Shown in pieces: positions 45,311 through 55,321 of a DNA stretch of 64,000 nt. Source of the stretch: Beta vulgaris subsp. vulgaris (lineage: Eukaryota; Streptophyta; Magnoliopsida; Caryophyllales; Amaranthaceae); contig NC_079202.1 in NCBI RefSeq assembly GCF_026745355.1, positions 4,128,673 to 4,192,672 on the forward strand. Direction: 5' to 3'. The notes below the pieces were generated by a model. That model did no database searches. It worked only from the letters and a program-made list of their open reading frames with translations, and had not been told where the DNA came from. The translations under genes were made by a program, and so were the position numbers. The number at the start of each line of letters is the position of its first letter. The stretch's first letter is position 1.

Positions 45311-46099
45311 GCATAGTGCCAAATTCCAGTTATTATATAGTTGTTATTCCCAAAGTCTAGAAACTACTCTCTTTCGAAACTTATATAACAACTCCTTGTT
45401 CCAAATTATTGTTTGTTACTTACATAAGTCCCTAGGAACATCCTAATGATCTTGGGAACTTCAGTTCAACAGTTTCATCAAGTCTTCGTTCTAAAATAAT
45501 CGAACTCTCCTTGTTTTTTTCAATATCCATGATAAACCTGTTTTTTACTTAAAACAACACTTGTACAATATTAGTCCAAAATTTTTTGCCTTTGTTATTT
45601 GTCATATTCAAAATTTAGGGGCAACACCAACATTTCCACAAAGTAAACCTACACACATCATCTTGAGAATTTTCCATTTTCATTAGTCTATCCTTTGCGA
45701 TAAGCTCATTCAATATAGTCATCCAAAAGATAAATCTATGTTTTTTGGATGCTTAATCTACCCCATAACTGCTTGGCACCAGTGGCAAATTTGGTTGCAG
45801 AACTTTATAATTATTCTAGATGGATTAATGATCTTAGCCAAATAACTTTCGGTGTACCATCCTTTCATTCTTTCCTTCACCTTACACACTGATTTCCGGT
45901 TAGAATTGCGTACATTAGAAAGAGTTTTTGGGCCAGAGGATGCAAAATCAACATAGGCAAATTATATTTTTGATTAGCTACGTCGTATAATAAGTTTTTT
46001 TTAGAGAGAAAAAAGGTAATGGAAATATACATACAGGCTGGCAGTAGCATAAATTTCATGGAAAACAATTTCTAATATGTTATATAGTCTATGAGCAGT
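45311..46099. other. Unassigned sequence between the copia C remnant and the CACTA relic
   Basis: No gene supported. It should contain the missing left end of the CACTA element whose right end is at 49490, but no CACTACAAA terminus is present here, so that end has been lost. Confidence 0.35.
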
Positions 46100-46108
46100 G
46101 AACTTAAC

Positions 46109-46405
46109 TTACCATAAACCATTAGTAGGGTGCAAGATAGCATCAATTTTATTAGAATTGCCCATTTCATCAGATACATTTGCACCTATTTCGTGATCTT
46201 CAGAGTTAGAATCAGGGTCTTCATTCACCACATCATCTTGAGGAGAGTTATTTTCTTCAGTTTCAGGTGATGTAATTGGTGAAGGAGAGCGATCACGCAG
46301 CTCAACACGAGGTAATACTGGTCGACCATAATTCCGAATGATCGGACCCATTCCATTATGGCCACCTCTACGTCTACAAGTAGAACCATATTCTCTTCTC
46401 ATATC
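46109..46405 (-). pseudogene. Acidic C-terminal fragment of the CACTA relic
   Basis: On the minus strand an open stretch reads MDMRREYGSTCRRRGG, then RDRSPSPITSPETEENNS, followed by an acidic tail. It is preceded by AG-rich sequence that could serve as an acceptor after the GDKHNW break. It may be a second exon of the damaged transposase gene or part of a TnpA-like product. I do not recognise a domain. Confidence 0.35.
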
Positions 46406-46439
46406 CATCTCCACTTCAAGAAATATAGAGAAAACAAGA

Positions 46440-48047
46440 TTAAGATATAATGAGCAGTAGCATGTACCAATTGTGCTTATCACCATAACCTTGTGGATGA
46501 AATTGCAAATTTCCACTTGAATACTCGCATGTTTTTGGCATAGAGGACACACGTTCCCAAACTTGTTGTCCATTTAATCTCGGTGGAGGTAAGGCACATT
46601 CTGTCCTATTTTTGTAAAAACCACTTTTATTTTGTCGGAAAACATGATTATTAGGCAAGAATTGTCGATGGCAATCAAACCAAGTCTGCTTTCTACTATG
46701 ACTCAATCTAAATGCTTTTGTATTCTCCATGCAATACGGACATGCCAATTTGCTAGCACTAGCTGTGCTCCACCCAGATAACATACCATAAGCCGGAAAA
46801 TCATTTATAGTCCAAAGTAAAGCAGCTCTCATCTGAAAATTTTGTTTCCTTGAAACATCATAAGTTGGCACTCCTACCTCCCATAAGAGCTTCAACTCCT
46901 AAATAAGAGGTTGCAAGAAGACATCAAGATTTCCCTTAGGACTCTTTGGACCCGATATGATCAAGCTCAAGAACATGAATGGTTTTTTCATACACAACCA
47001 TGGTGGTAGATTGTATGGAGTTACAATGACAGGCCAACAAGAATATTGCTTCCCCGACTTTCCAAATGGTGAAAATCCATCGGTGCAAAGGCCAAGTCGG
47101 ACATTTCGTGACTCTCTAGAAAAATCTTCAAATGTTTTGTCAAAATGCGTCCATGCCTCACCATCACGTGGATGTGACATTGAAGTGCTATTTCTACTAC
47201 CATTTGCATGCCATCTCATTTGATCTGCTGTATGTTTTGTTGCATACAATCTTTGCAACCTAGGAGCAATTGGCAAATAAGTGAGAACACTTTTAGGACT
47301 TCTATTACCGTTTGCTCTTAAAGTCTTGTAGCGACGTTCTTTGCAAAAAGAACATTCTGTAAGATCTTTGTTTTCCTTCCAGAATAACATGCATCCATTT
47401 ACACATACATCTATCTTATGATGTGGAAGTTCTAATCCATCAAGCAATTTTCGAGTCCTATAAAAATTATCTGTCATTTTATTATCTTCTGGACACATAT
47501 CTTTCATCAAAGATGTAAAATTGTCAATGGCTCTATGAGGAATGTTGTATTCACACTTGATGTTTGTTACCTTTGCAGCAACTGATAACAAAGACATCTT
47601 ACATCCATCATATAAAGGCTTTTCAGCTGCCGCCAACATGTCAAAGAACTTCTTTTGCTCAGGTAAAGGATCCTCTTCCACAACATGTTCCATATCATAT
47701 TCTGGTCCAAATGCATCTATAACCATATCCTTATAACGATTAGATGCATCTCGACTAGAGGTGGCCATACTACTTAGAGATTCATCCCTAAAGTGTTCTT
47801 CTCCATGACATGTCCAACGATAATAGTCTGGCTTAAACCCATTCTTGTACAGATGTAGCTTGACGGTTTCGGGATCTCGGTATGGTATATTTCGACATTT
47901 TGAACAAGGACATTTCATTAACCCATCAATCAAAACATTTTCTTGCTTACTAACAAAATCAATGAATTCATCGACTTTGTTAGCATAGATTAGGCTAAGA
48001 AATTTCCCGTCAAGTCTTTTATACATCCATTCTCGAATTGATGTCAT
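46440..48047 (-). pseudogene. CACTA TnpD-type transposase, N-terminal half with an in-frame stop
   Basis: The ATG at 48047 (MTSIREWMYKR) opens the transposase-associated domain, with KCPCSKCRN and YRWTCHGEE, as in plant En/Spm proteins. The Transposase_21 region follows: DVCVNGCMLFWKENKDLTEC, LRLGLCTDGFSPFG, SCWPVIVTPYNLPPW, and after the break GMLSGWSTASASKLACPYCM. One TAG at 46899-46901 interrupts the frame (normally LQPLI-x-ELK); the frame itself continues to 46440. The reading then leaves the family after GDKHNW, where SIFWDLPYW-type sequence would be expected, so the catalytic C-terminal part is deleted or replaced. The intact protein binds and moves CACTA elements. It is not functional here. 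Confidence 0.88.
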
Positions 48048-48969
48048 GATACTGCCAACCAACTTGTATTAGTAGAATTATCATGAGATGCATAAGATAA
48101 ACATATTACATATATAATCTTCAAAATGTCGTTTTCTTGTTGTTAGTGGTGCCAACATTGCATATTGTAACAAACCAATTTTAAGTAGGAGTGTGTTAAG
48201 TTTGACCTTAAATTGTAGTTCAACTACATTTGGATCGTATATGAGGATTTTTAGTAAAAACTAAATAAATTTTGACCCCTTAAAGTAACAAATGTAGAAA
48301 TACTTGCTTTAGGCTATGGTTCAATTGAAAATGAAATCCTAACTAGCTAGACTGCATTCAAGTTTGTGGAACTAACTTACTGTTTCTAGACAATTTAATC
48401 GAAATTTATCCTCTAAAATTATTCTTAGTACAAAAGCTTTAATTTCTAATAGGCATCAAAGAAATAAAACATAGTAACTAATTATATGTTACTGTACTCC
48501 TATAGGTATACAAGCGATAAAGAAAAATGGATAAGGAAGAGTGTCATATACTCATATGTCAACTACAACTAATTGTTAGGATCATTGGAGAAACTTTACT
48601 TAGTGTAGTAGTGTACTCCTATAGGTTTGATATTCATTAGTAACTGTACCCAAAACCTCAAAATTCTAAACACTATCTGCATAAAACCAGCAACTTTATT
48701 CACAGTTTTTCAAAGTAGCAAAGTTTCTTAACTTCTAAATCCCTTCAATATCCCATCAACCCCTTCATATCATCGGTAACTTAAAGTAACCAAAACCAGT
48801 AAATTAGACACACGAATTACACCAAAATCAACCCAGAAAGTAAATTATAAAAAAAACCCAGAAAGTAAATTAAATTAGATGCGAATTACACCGACAATCA
48901 CAACAGGAGAGAGGAGAAAAACCTGAATACACCGAGAATCGGAAGCAAAATTGACCGGTGATGCCGATG

Positions 48970-49135
48970 TGACCGGAAGCGTAGAAGTTACCGACGGCGT
49001 AGCCCGGAAGCGTAGAAGTGACCGGCGGCGTAGCCCGGAAGCGTAGAAGTGACCGGCGGCGTAGACCGGCAGCGTAGAAGTGCTGCCGATGAGAGAGAAA
49101 CCTTTTGTTTTCTAGTGAAGTGGGAGTGGCAGCGT
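48970..49135 (-). repeat. 33-bp GC-rich tandem repeat in the CACTA leader
   Basis: Three to four copies of CCGGAAGCGTAGAAGTGACC + GGCGGCGTAG, period about 33 bp. It lies between the CACTA end and the transposase start, and its GC content contrasts sharply with the AT-rich surroundings. Confidence 0.82.
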
Positions 49136-49493
49136 AGAAGTGTTTAATTTTTTTTTGGGTAAAAAACCCTTTGTTTCCTCCCAAAATATTGTGAATGAAG
49201 CGCGAATTATCACAAGACTAGTCCGCCAAAATGAAAAAGAAGCTAGCGACCAATTTGAAATTTTATATTTTAAATCTTTTTTTTTTCATATTATTTGTGT
49301 ATGGGTCGTCCAAGATTAACAACAAAAAATTATAGATTTCGTCGCCAAACAATTTTAGCGACTAGGATATCAACATGACTTGTGGCATCCAAATGTGGGG
49401 AGACCGTTTCCAACAACTTAGTCGCCATTTTAGAGACCAAAATGAAATTCGTCTTCACTTTGGTTGCTAAATTCAACTTTTTTTGTAGTGATT

Positions 49494-50023
49494 CAGGTAT
49501 CTTTTAACCCACGAATCCTCTTTTCTGCTTGCAATCACCCATACATGTTTATCAATTGCAGCCTAATTTCATTTATGCAGATCTATCAATAAACCACCAT
49601 CTTGCGTATATTTACACACTTCAGTCCAAGCAACTTTTTCAGGAGCGTCATACCATGAGTAATTTCTACAGATGGTATTGTAGACATATAGATATGTCTC
49701 TCCTTTTAACACCCAATGATAAAACAAACAGTTGTCCTACTTAATTTGGACTAGAGAGGAGCAATCAAAAGTCAACTTCAAATTCCTTTTGAGTCAAAAT
49801 ATGTTTCAAAGTCCATTTGGAAAAAAAAAAATTCAAGAGCCCAATTAATTATTTATGATAATTAATTGAATTTTTAAATAAATCTAACATTAATTGGTTT
49901 TCATAAAATCAAAATTTGTGTCTTAAATGCTTTAGTCAATGATAGCTTTCGATAAAACCTAATATTAAGTGGCTGCAAAAAGATAAATTCAAAGTTCGGC
50001 TAAACTTGATTGTAAGTCGTGCA
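49494..50023. other. Intergenic, nothing recognised
   Basis: No supported gene or element ends. Confidence 0.5.
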
Positions 50024-50031
50024 TGCGCATT

Positions 50032-50698
50032 CAGGGCCGGCGTTTGGCCGGAGCGAAGTGATCGACCGCGCAGGGCCTTAGTTTGATAGGGGCCCCAAAA
50101 GCTCTGTACTTATTATAATGTTTGTAACAATAATAAATCAAATAAAAGTGTATGGAGCAGTGGCGCGTTTTGGGCCTTAGTTATATGAGGTGAAGGGATT
50201 GAATCCTTGTAATTACGATTTAAATTTTGCACTCTGGTACTCTTTCGGTGAGTCTCTCCATGCGGATGCGGACATGCGTTACAACTATGTTCCATTGTGT
50301 GCTTTGAACTTCTTTATTTTGTGTATTTACTTCCCAGTTCCCACTTTACGAGCCTCTCAATTGTCATCCACTCAATACTCATCCCTATTCCATATTTCCA
50401 TGCTTCATTATTTATCACTCCCTCTATCTCAGTTTTCTACACATCCATTAAAACCCAATAATCTTTACAACTATCCGACTATCAATCTTCTAAAAGTCTC
50501 TCTTAATCTTCATTAATTGATTCCTTTAATCTTTTAATTATCTAACATTCACACACTCCTTTTATATATCATCTTTATGAATTTTCTACATATACAAAGT
50601 TTGTTTAGTTAATAATCATCTTTGGAAAAAAAATTGAGATTTTAAGGCCTCTTTTTAAGAATCTGCACAGGGCCCCTAAAATCCTAGCCCCGACCCTG
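50032..50698. mobile_element. hAT element with CAGGG-type ends
   Basis: The left end is CAGGGCCGGCG; the right end on the other strand is CAGGGTCGGGGCTAGG. A perfect 8-bp TSD, TGCGCATT, lies at 50024-50031 and 50699-50706. GGGGCCCC-rich sequence sits inside both ends. It is 667 bp and has no transposase, so it is non-autonomous. Confidence 0.88.
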
Positions 50699-50706
50699 TG
50701 CGCATT

Positions 50707-51874
50707 ACTTTACCCCGACACTAACTCAAAGCAGTCTACAAAATCAAGGCATCACAAACAGAGATGAGCTGAAGCAAGAAGTCTGGCCCAAGTGTAGCAG
50801 CTGTTGCGCCCGGCGTTGTCTCCTTGCGTTAAGCGCGAAAGATTACGACACTTGTTTTTCGAACCCTAGTCAAATTTTCCTTATAAATACGTCGATATTT
50901 CTCCAATTTTAAATAACAAATCTCTAGTATATAAGCCAAGGGGGGAGCTATGGTGTCCCCTCTTGAAAAGACTTATATACTCTTAATCTCACAAAAAATA
51001 ATAAAGAAAAGATTTTCTTAATTCTTTCCTCATTACAAATATGGGTAATAAGGAAAGTTCTACATTACCAAAAAGACATACATAGAAAAGCATAAAAAGA
51101 GGAAACTTACAATTGAAAATACAAACTGATGATTGAATCAATGTTCAAACAATTATAAAAATAAATATTTACAGAAATTTTACTATCTGAACTAATAACT
51201 ATGTCAAATAACAATTAACATAACAAACCATAAAAGAATTAATAAACTTAGAGAACATTTGTTTTTTCATTTTTTGGAGCTCACAATCAGTTGAGATAAT
51301 AAATAATTAAAGAGATGAACATACATCATTTGATAATATCAATTTTAATTTTTTTTTATTTATTGAAGCACTATTCACCATAATATGCTGAAAACCTCAA
51401 TTACCCAATGAAATTAAATTGACCTACTACTCATAAAATACGTCTATAAAATACGATCATATACATTCGCACGCATCGCGTGCATATAGTGCCAGTATCT
51501 TCATATTCCAACACTTATCAAGACTTAAAACATATCAAACCTCTCTCAAGACACATTTAAACTGTCATCAACTAAATTCAAACACAAGAAAAAGTTAAGA
51601 TTTTGATAATTCTCTTTGAAGCTTCATTCAAGAATTCACTTTTTCAAGGCTAAAAATTGATTACTCTCATGTTCGTACATCAAGGCGGCAAATGTATAAT
51701 CCTTTTGGGTAAATTCCAATTTAATTCCTTTTTTACTAACAATTTCATTTTCATGATGCAGGAATTAAATTCATAAACGCGCACATATAAATCTTGTAAA
51801 TTTTTATATTCTTTCCTATGTCTTCTCATGATTATTCCAATGCTTTCATTGCATTTACGCCTTTTCCATTTCAA
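50707..51874. other. Intergenic, nothing recognised
   Basis: AT-rich; no supported gene or element. Confidence 0.5.
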
Positions 51875-52139
51875 CTAGTTTTTAGACCCGATCTATGCCT
51901 CGAATAATTATAACTTCCATTTATTAATATTTACTTCAAAATTATAACACCAAACAATACATGGTTTAGTGGTTAAGACTTTATTATATAATCTTAAATT
52001 CATCAAATCGAATCTTATAACATACATCTTCTATTTATTTTTTATTGCATGTGTGTTCACTTGAAGTAAACACTCTAAGAGATAGCGCCACGTGGCATAA
52101 TTTTTTATCTAGGGATACCTATTAATATATTTGTATAGA
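51875..52139 (-). mobile_element. Non-autonomous Helitron, copy 3 (diverged)
   Basis: On the minus strand it starts A|TCTATACAAATATATTAA and ends AAAACTAG|T. The middle has recognisable GCCACGTGGC and tGGTTtAGTGGTTAAGACTTT segments shared with the copies at 48 and 15228. The 3' hairpin arm has largely decayed, so it is older than the other two. Confidence 0.68.
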
Positions 52140-52411
52140 TTGTCAGATCACTAATCTATTATTGTTTACGAAATAGGACATGCAAATTAGTTAAATCATG
52201 CCAAAATGATAACTTGGACAACCGATTTAGGTACCTATTAATTTTTATGATTTAATAAAGTGATCACCAACATTAGATGGGTTGAAAAACCGACCTTTAT
52301 CATATTTTTCAACTTATTAATCAAATTATGTGCGTGCAATTCAATTTGAATATTTCATTGAATAAATAAGGATAATTTACCATACCCAAAATCTCTTCAT
52401 TTTTTATTTTA

Positions 52412-52771
52412 GGATTTTTTAACAAGAATAATACAAACTTTTGCCCGTTCTCTCGCAATAATACAAACTTTTGATTATTTTTTAATAATACAAACTTTTG
52501 ATCAAAATTCTCCAGTAAGGCAACACCGGTTTTAAACTTGTTGTAGGAGGTAACAAGCGAGGTGGTTCAGGTGGGTGGGGGGTTGGGGAATGAGGAAGAA
52601 AGAAGAAAGATCATTTTGTAAATTTTTTTTGACTTTTTTTTACCGGTTACAAGTCAACTTGACCTACTGAGAGAATTTTGATGTAAAGTTTATATTATTA
52701 AAAAATAAACAAAAGTTTGTATTATTGCGAGAAAATGGGCAAAAGTTTGTATTATTGTAGTTAAAAAATCC
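52412..52771. mobile_element. Mutator-like MITE with ~100-bp inverted repeats
   Basis: The two arms, each about 100 bp, begin GGATTTTTTAAC and share AATAATACAAACTTTTGCCC and CTCGCAATAATACAAAC. A perfect 9-bp TSD, TTTATTTTA, lies at 52403-52411 and 52772-52780. Long TIRs with a 9-bp TSD identify a Mutator-type element. The centre, about 150 bp, is non-coding. Confidence 0.88.
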
Positions 52772-53156
52772 TTTATTTTATTAGTTTTTTTTGAAATTTT
52801 ACTTGGCAACTATCTTCAAACCAAAACATGTACTCAAAATAGTGTTGGCTAAAACACGATAACCACATGCCTAAAGGTATGTACCTTTTTAATCACATTT
52901 CCAATAATAATTATGATCTGGGTTCAATTTATCTGCATAATCACCAGAACTGCATTCACTAGAGTTTATCTACCAGCAAAAGAGCATACGTAGTTGGGAC
53001 ACTGTTGGGATGTGGCGATGTTGATAAGAACTCGATATTGCGAAATATACTCGGAAAAGAGTTTTTATGAGGGTCTTGTATGAATTGTCTTTGGTTTGTT
53101 GCAATGGTAAGTAAACTATTAGTGTTACTTGTGCAAAATACAACGACACATAAGCT

Positions 53157-53345
53157 TTTTTTTTTTGAAGTGAACATTCATTCATTAATATGAAGTCATG
53201 CGACATATGCAATAGAAGTTAGAATAGCTAAAATAAAAAATAGAGATCAAATTGAAAGAAACTTAATTCTAATCTGGCAGCAAAACCACAATTGTTGAGC
53301 AGAATTAACCTTTCTAAATAGCCTCTTTTACATCGCTCTCTGATG
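53157..53345 (-). mobile_element. Possible LINE/SINE 3' fragment
   Basis: A T-run at 53157-53166 on the plus strand, followed by GAAGTGAACATTCATTC, looks like the poly(A) end of a minus-strand retroposon. No coding domain or TSD was established. Confidence 0.3.
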
Positions 53346-53928
53346 CAGCCTTCTACGAGATGGTCTAATGATTTCTTTTAGTTTAATTTTGACGTTAAAT
53401 AATTAGAGTTAAGTCAACCGATTGTACACGGTACTGACCGCTGTTGCGATCCCACACAAAATTCTATCAACAGATCAACCTTTAACTAGAGTGAGGGTTC
53501 AAAGCCCACTAACAGACAAAGAAATTAAACTAATATGCCAACGGTGAAGGGAGAGATTACAAAAGCCGTAAAGGGGACTAAAGCCATCACACATATGGGA
53601 CTTAATGAAATTTGAAAGTAGTGAAAAAATAAGAAAATAAACTAGAAACTGCAAAAAGGAGAGAATGAGAGGCTTACGATGGACGAAAACATCCATGACA
53701 ACCCTTATAGAGGGTTTTTTGTGAAAAGAGGAGAAAGAGGATAACAACTAGGATTTTTCAAGGGCACATGAGCTTGGACTTGCGAAAAGCTGGAGAGCAA
53801 GACATAGTACGTAGCACATGAATAAATTATCCTTCGACCGTAAGGACTCTGCTAGGATTATCTGCCAAGTACACGACACTACTAGAGCTAGACTATATAT
53901 ATATGTATATATGATCTTTTGTTAGAAA

Positions 53929-54855
53929 GTACCTTTTAACATATTTGGTTTCGCGAAAGAATACCTTTTACCGGATTCTGGGAGTTGACCACACATTTCA
54001 AAAAAATTCCCTTTCCCTAAATTTCCCCAAATTTCTTTCTCTCTTCTATTTTCTTCTTTTTCTTCTCCTTTCTATTCTACAATTCAATTCTTAGGCCTTC
54101 AATTAGTGACGTAACTTGCAGAATCAGAGAGTTCATAAGGGAAAGGCTAAGGAGAGAAATCTGAATTGAAGGAGAGAGAAAGAGATTGAAGGGAAAATAA
54201 CCCAGAAAAAGCGCCAGTTGGGATGGAAGTGAAAGTGTTCAAATTGGGCCCAAAAAAGTAATTGTTTTGAAGAGAAAGAGAGAGTAGTGTAGTAGAGACA
54301 AATTGAGAAGCAAGATTTATGGAGGTTACCTAGGTGTCACTATTACAATTTACGACTTTCCAAGAGCATAAACCCACTACAAGGGGGAGTTGAAAAAGCT
54401 TTTAAGAGGTCATCAATGGCGGGTATGTCATCCCATATTGTATCAATTGGATTTTCTTGATGGAGAGAGAAAACGAAGAGGTTTGAATTCAGAGAAGAAA
54501 ATAGTTTAATACAGTGATATTCGAGCATAATCCTTTGTAATTAGCTTTAATTTCATCTACAATGTCCACTATAATTAGCTTTGAATTGAGTTCGCCTAAA
54601 ATGTTTGTCAAATCCTTCAATGATTCACTTGTAGATTAGGTTGAGTTAATGATTAACATATTGAGAAGAGGGGAAGAGAGAGAACCGGGGTGAAAGTTAA
54701 ATTTTTGGGGAAATTTGGGTAAAAATGGTGAACCAATCAAATTAGGGTTATTAGATTTATTAAATGATCACATACAAGTCAACACCGAAGTTCATATCAA
54801 CTCCCAAAATCCGACAAAAGGTACTCTTTCTCAACAAAAAAAAACATGGTAAAAG

Positions 54856-54859
<4 letters not shown>
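53929..54859. mobile_element. Inverted-repeat element, possibly Mutator-like
   Basis: Arms at 53929-53989 and 54796-54859 are inverted copies: GTACCTTTTAACATATTTGG versus GTACCTTTTACCATG.. on the other strand, both ending CGGATTYTGGGAGTTGA. A second pair, CTAAATTTCCCCAAATTT near 54015-54034 and its inverse near 54700-54722, extends the symmetry. About 650 bp of unrelated sequence separates the arms. No TSD is clear because a (CA) run abuts the right end. Confidence 0.55.

Positions 54860-54919
<60 letters not shown>
54858..54919. repeat. (AC)31 microsatellite
   Basis: 62 bp of uninterrupted AC between two inverted-repeat elements. It produces a false CV/HT-repeat frame on each strand. Confidence 0.97.
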
Positions 54920-54921
<2 letters not shown>

Positions 54922-54922
<1 letters not shown>

Positions 54923-55321
54923 GGTTCTAGTGAGAGCGACCTTCTTATGGTGAGAATCGTGAGAACCATATAAAATGAATAAAAACTTCCTTAATGACCA
55001 AAGAAAGGTAAAAAATGAGGAAAAACAAAAATACGTATAATAGAAAACTTAAAATTATCTAAAACATAAAATGAACAAAAATGTAAAAGGAGAAAAATGT
55101 AAAATTAAAAAAGTTAATTGAGAAAAAACGTAAAATGAGCAAAACGTAAAATGAACAAAAACGTTGCAGAATGAGCATAAAAATGGTAAATGAGTAAAAA
55201 AATATAATAAGTAAAACATAAAATGAGCAAAAATATTGTGAAATGATCAAAATTTTCATAAAATGAGTAAAAATGAGTGGTTATTACGATTCTCACCATG
55301 AGGCTGATTCTCATATGAACT
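54922..55321. mobile_element. MITE with GTGAGAATCGTRAKAACC ends
   Basis: About 45 bp at the left (GGTTCTAGTGAGAGCGACC, then ATGGTGAGAATCGTGAGAAC) reappear inverted at the right (on the other strand AGTTCATATGAGAATCAGCC, then ATGGTGAGAATCGTAATAAC). The interior is an AT-rich array of GTAAAATGAGCAAAAACG-like words. The TSD was not resolved. Confidence 0.65.

Larger units (their letters stand above)
46109..49490 (-). mobile_element. Partial autonomous-type CACTA (En/Spm) element
   Basis: The right end at 49490 is a CACTA terminus on the minus strand: CACTACAAAAAAAGTTG, then subterminal AATTTAGCAACCAAAG and related words. ATT follows at 49491-49493 as a possible half of the TSD. Transcription from this end runs into a TnpD-type transposase (48047 onward). 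The opposite terminus is missing and the transposase is cut short, so this is a 5' part only. Confidence 0.75.

Noticed and set aside
46957..47223. Plus-strand 88-residue protein
   Set aside because: It is the shadow of the CACTA transposase frame on the minus strand.
54760..54973. CV-repeat and HT-repeat proteins on opposite strands
   Set aside because: Both come from the (AC)31 microsatellite.
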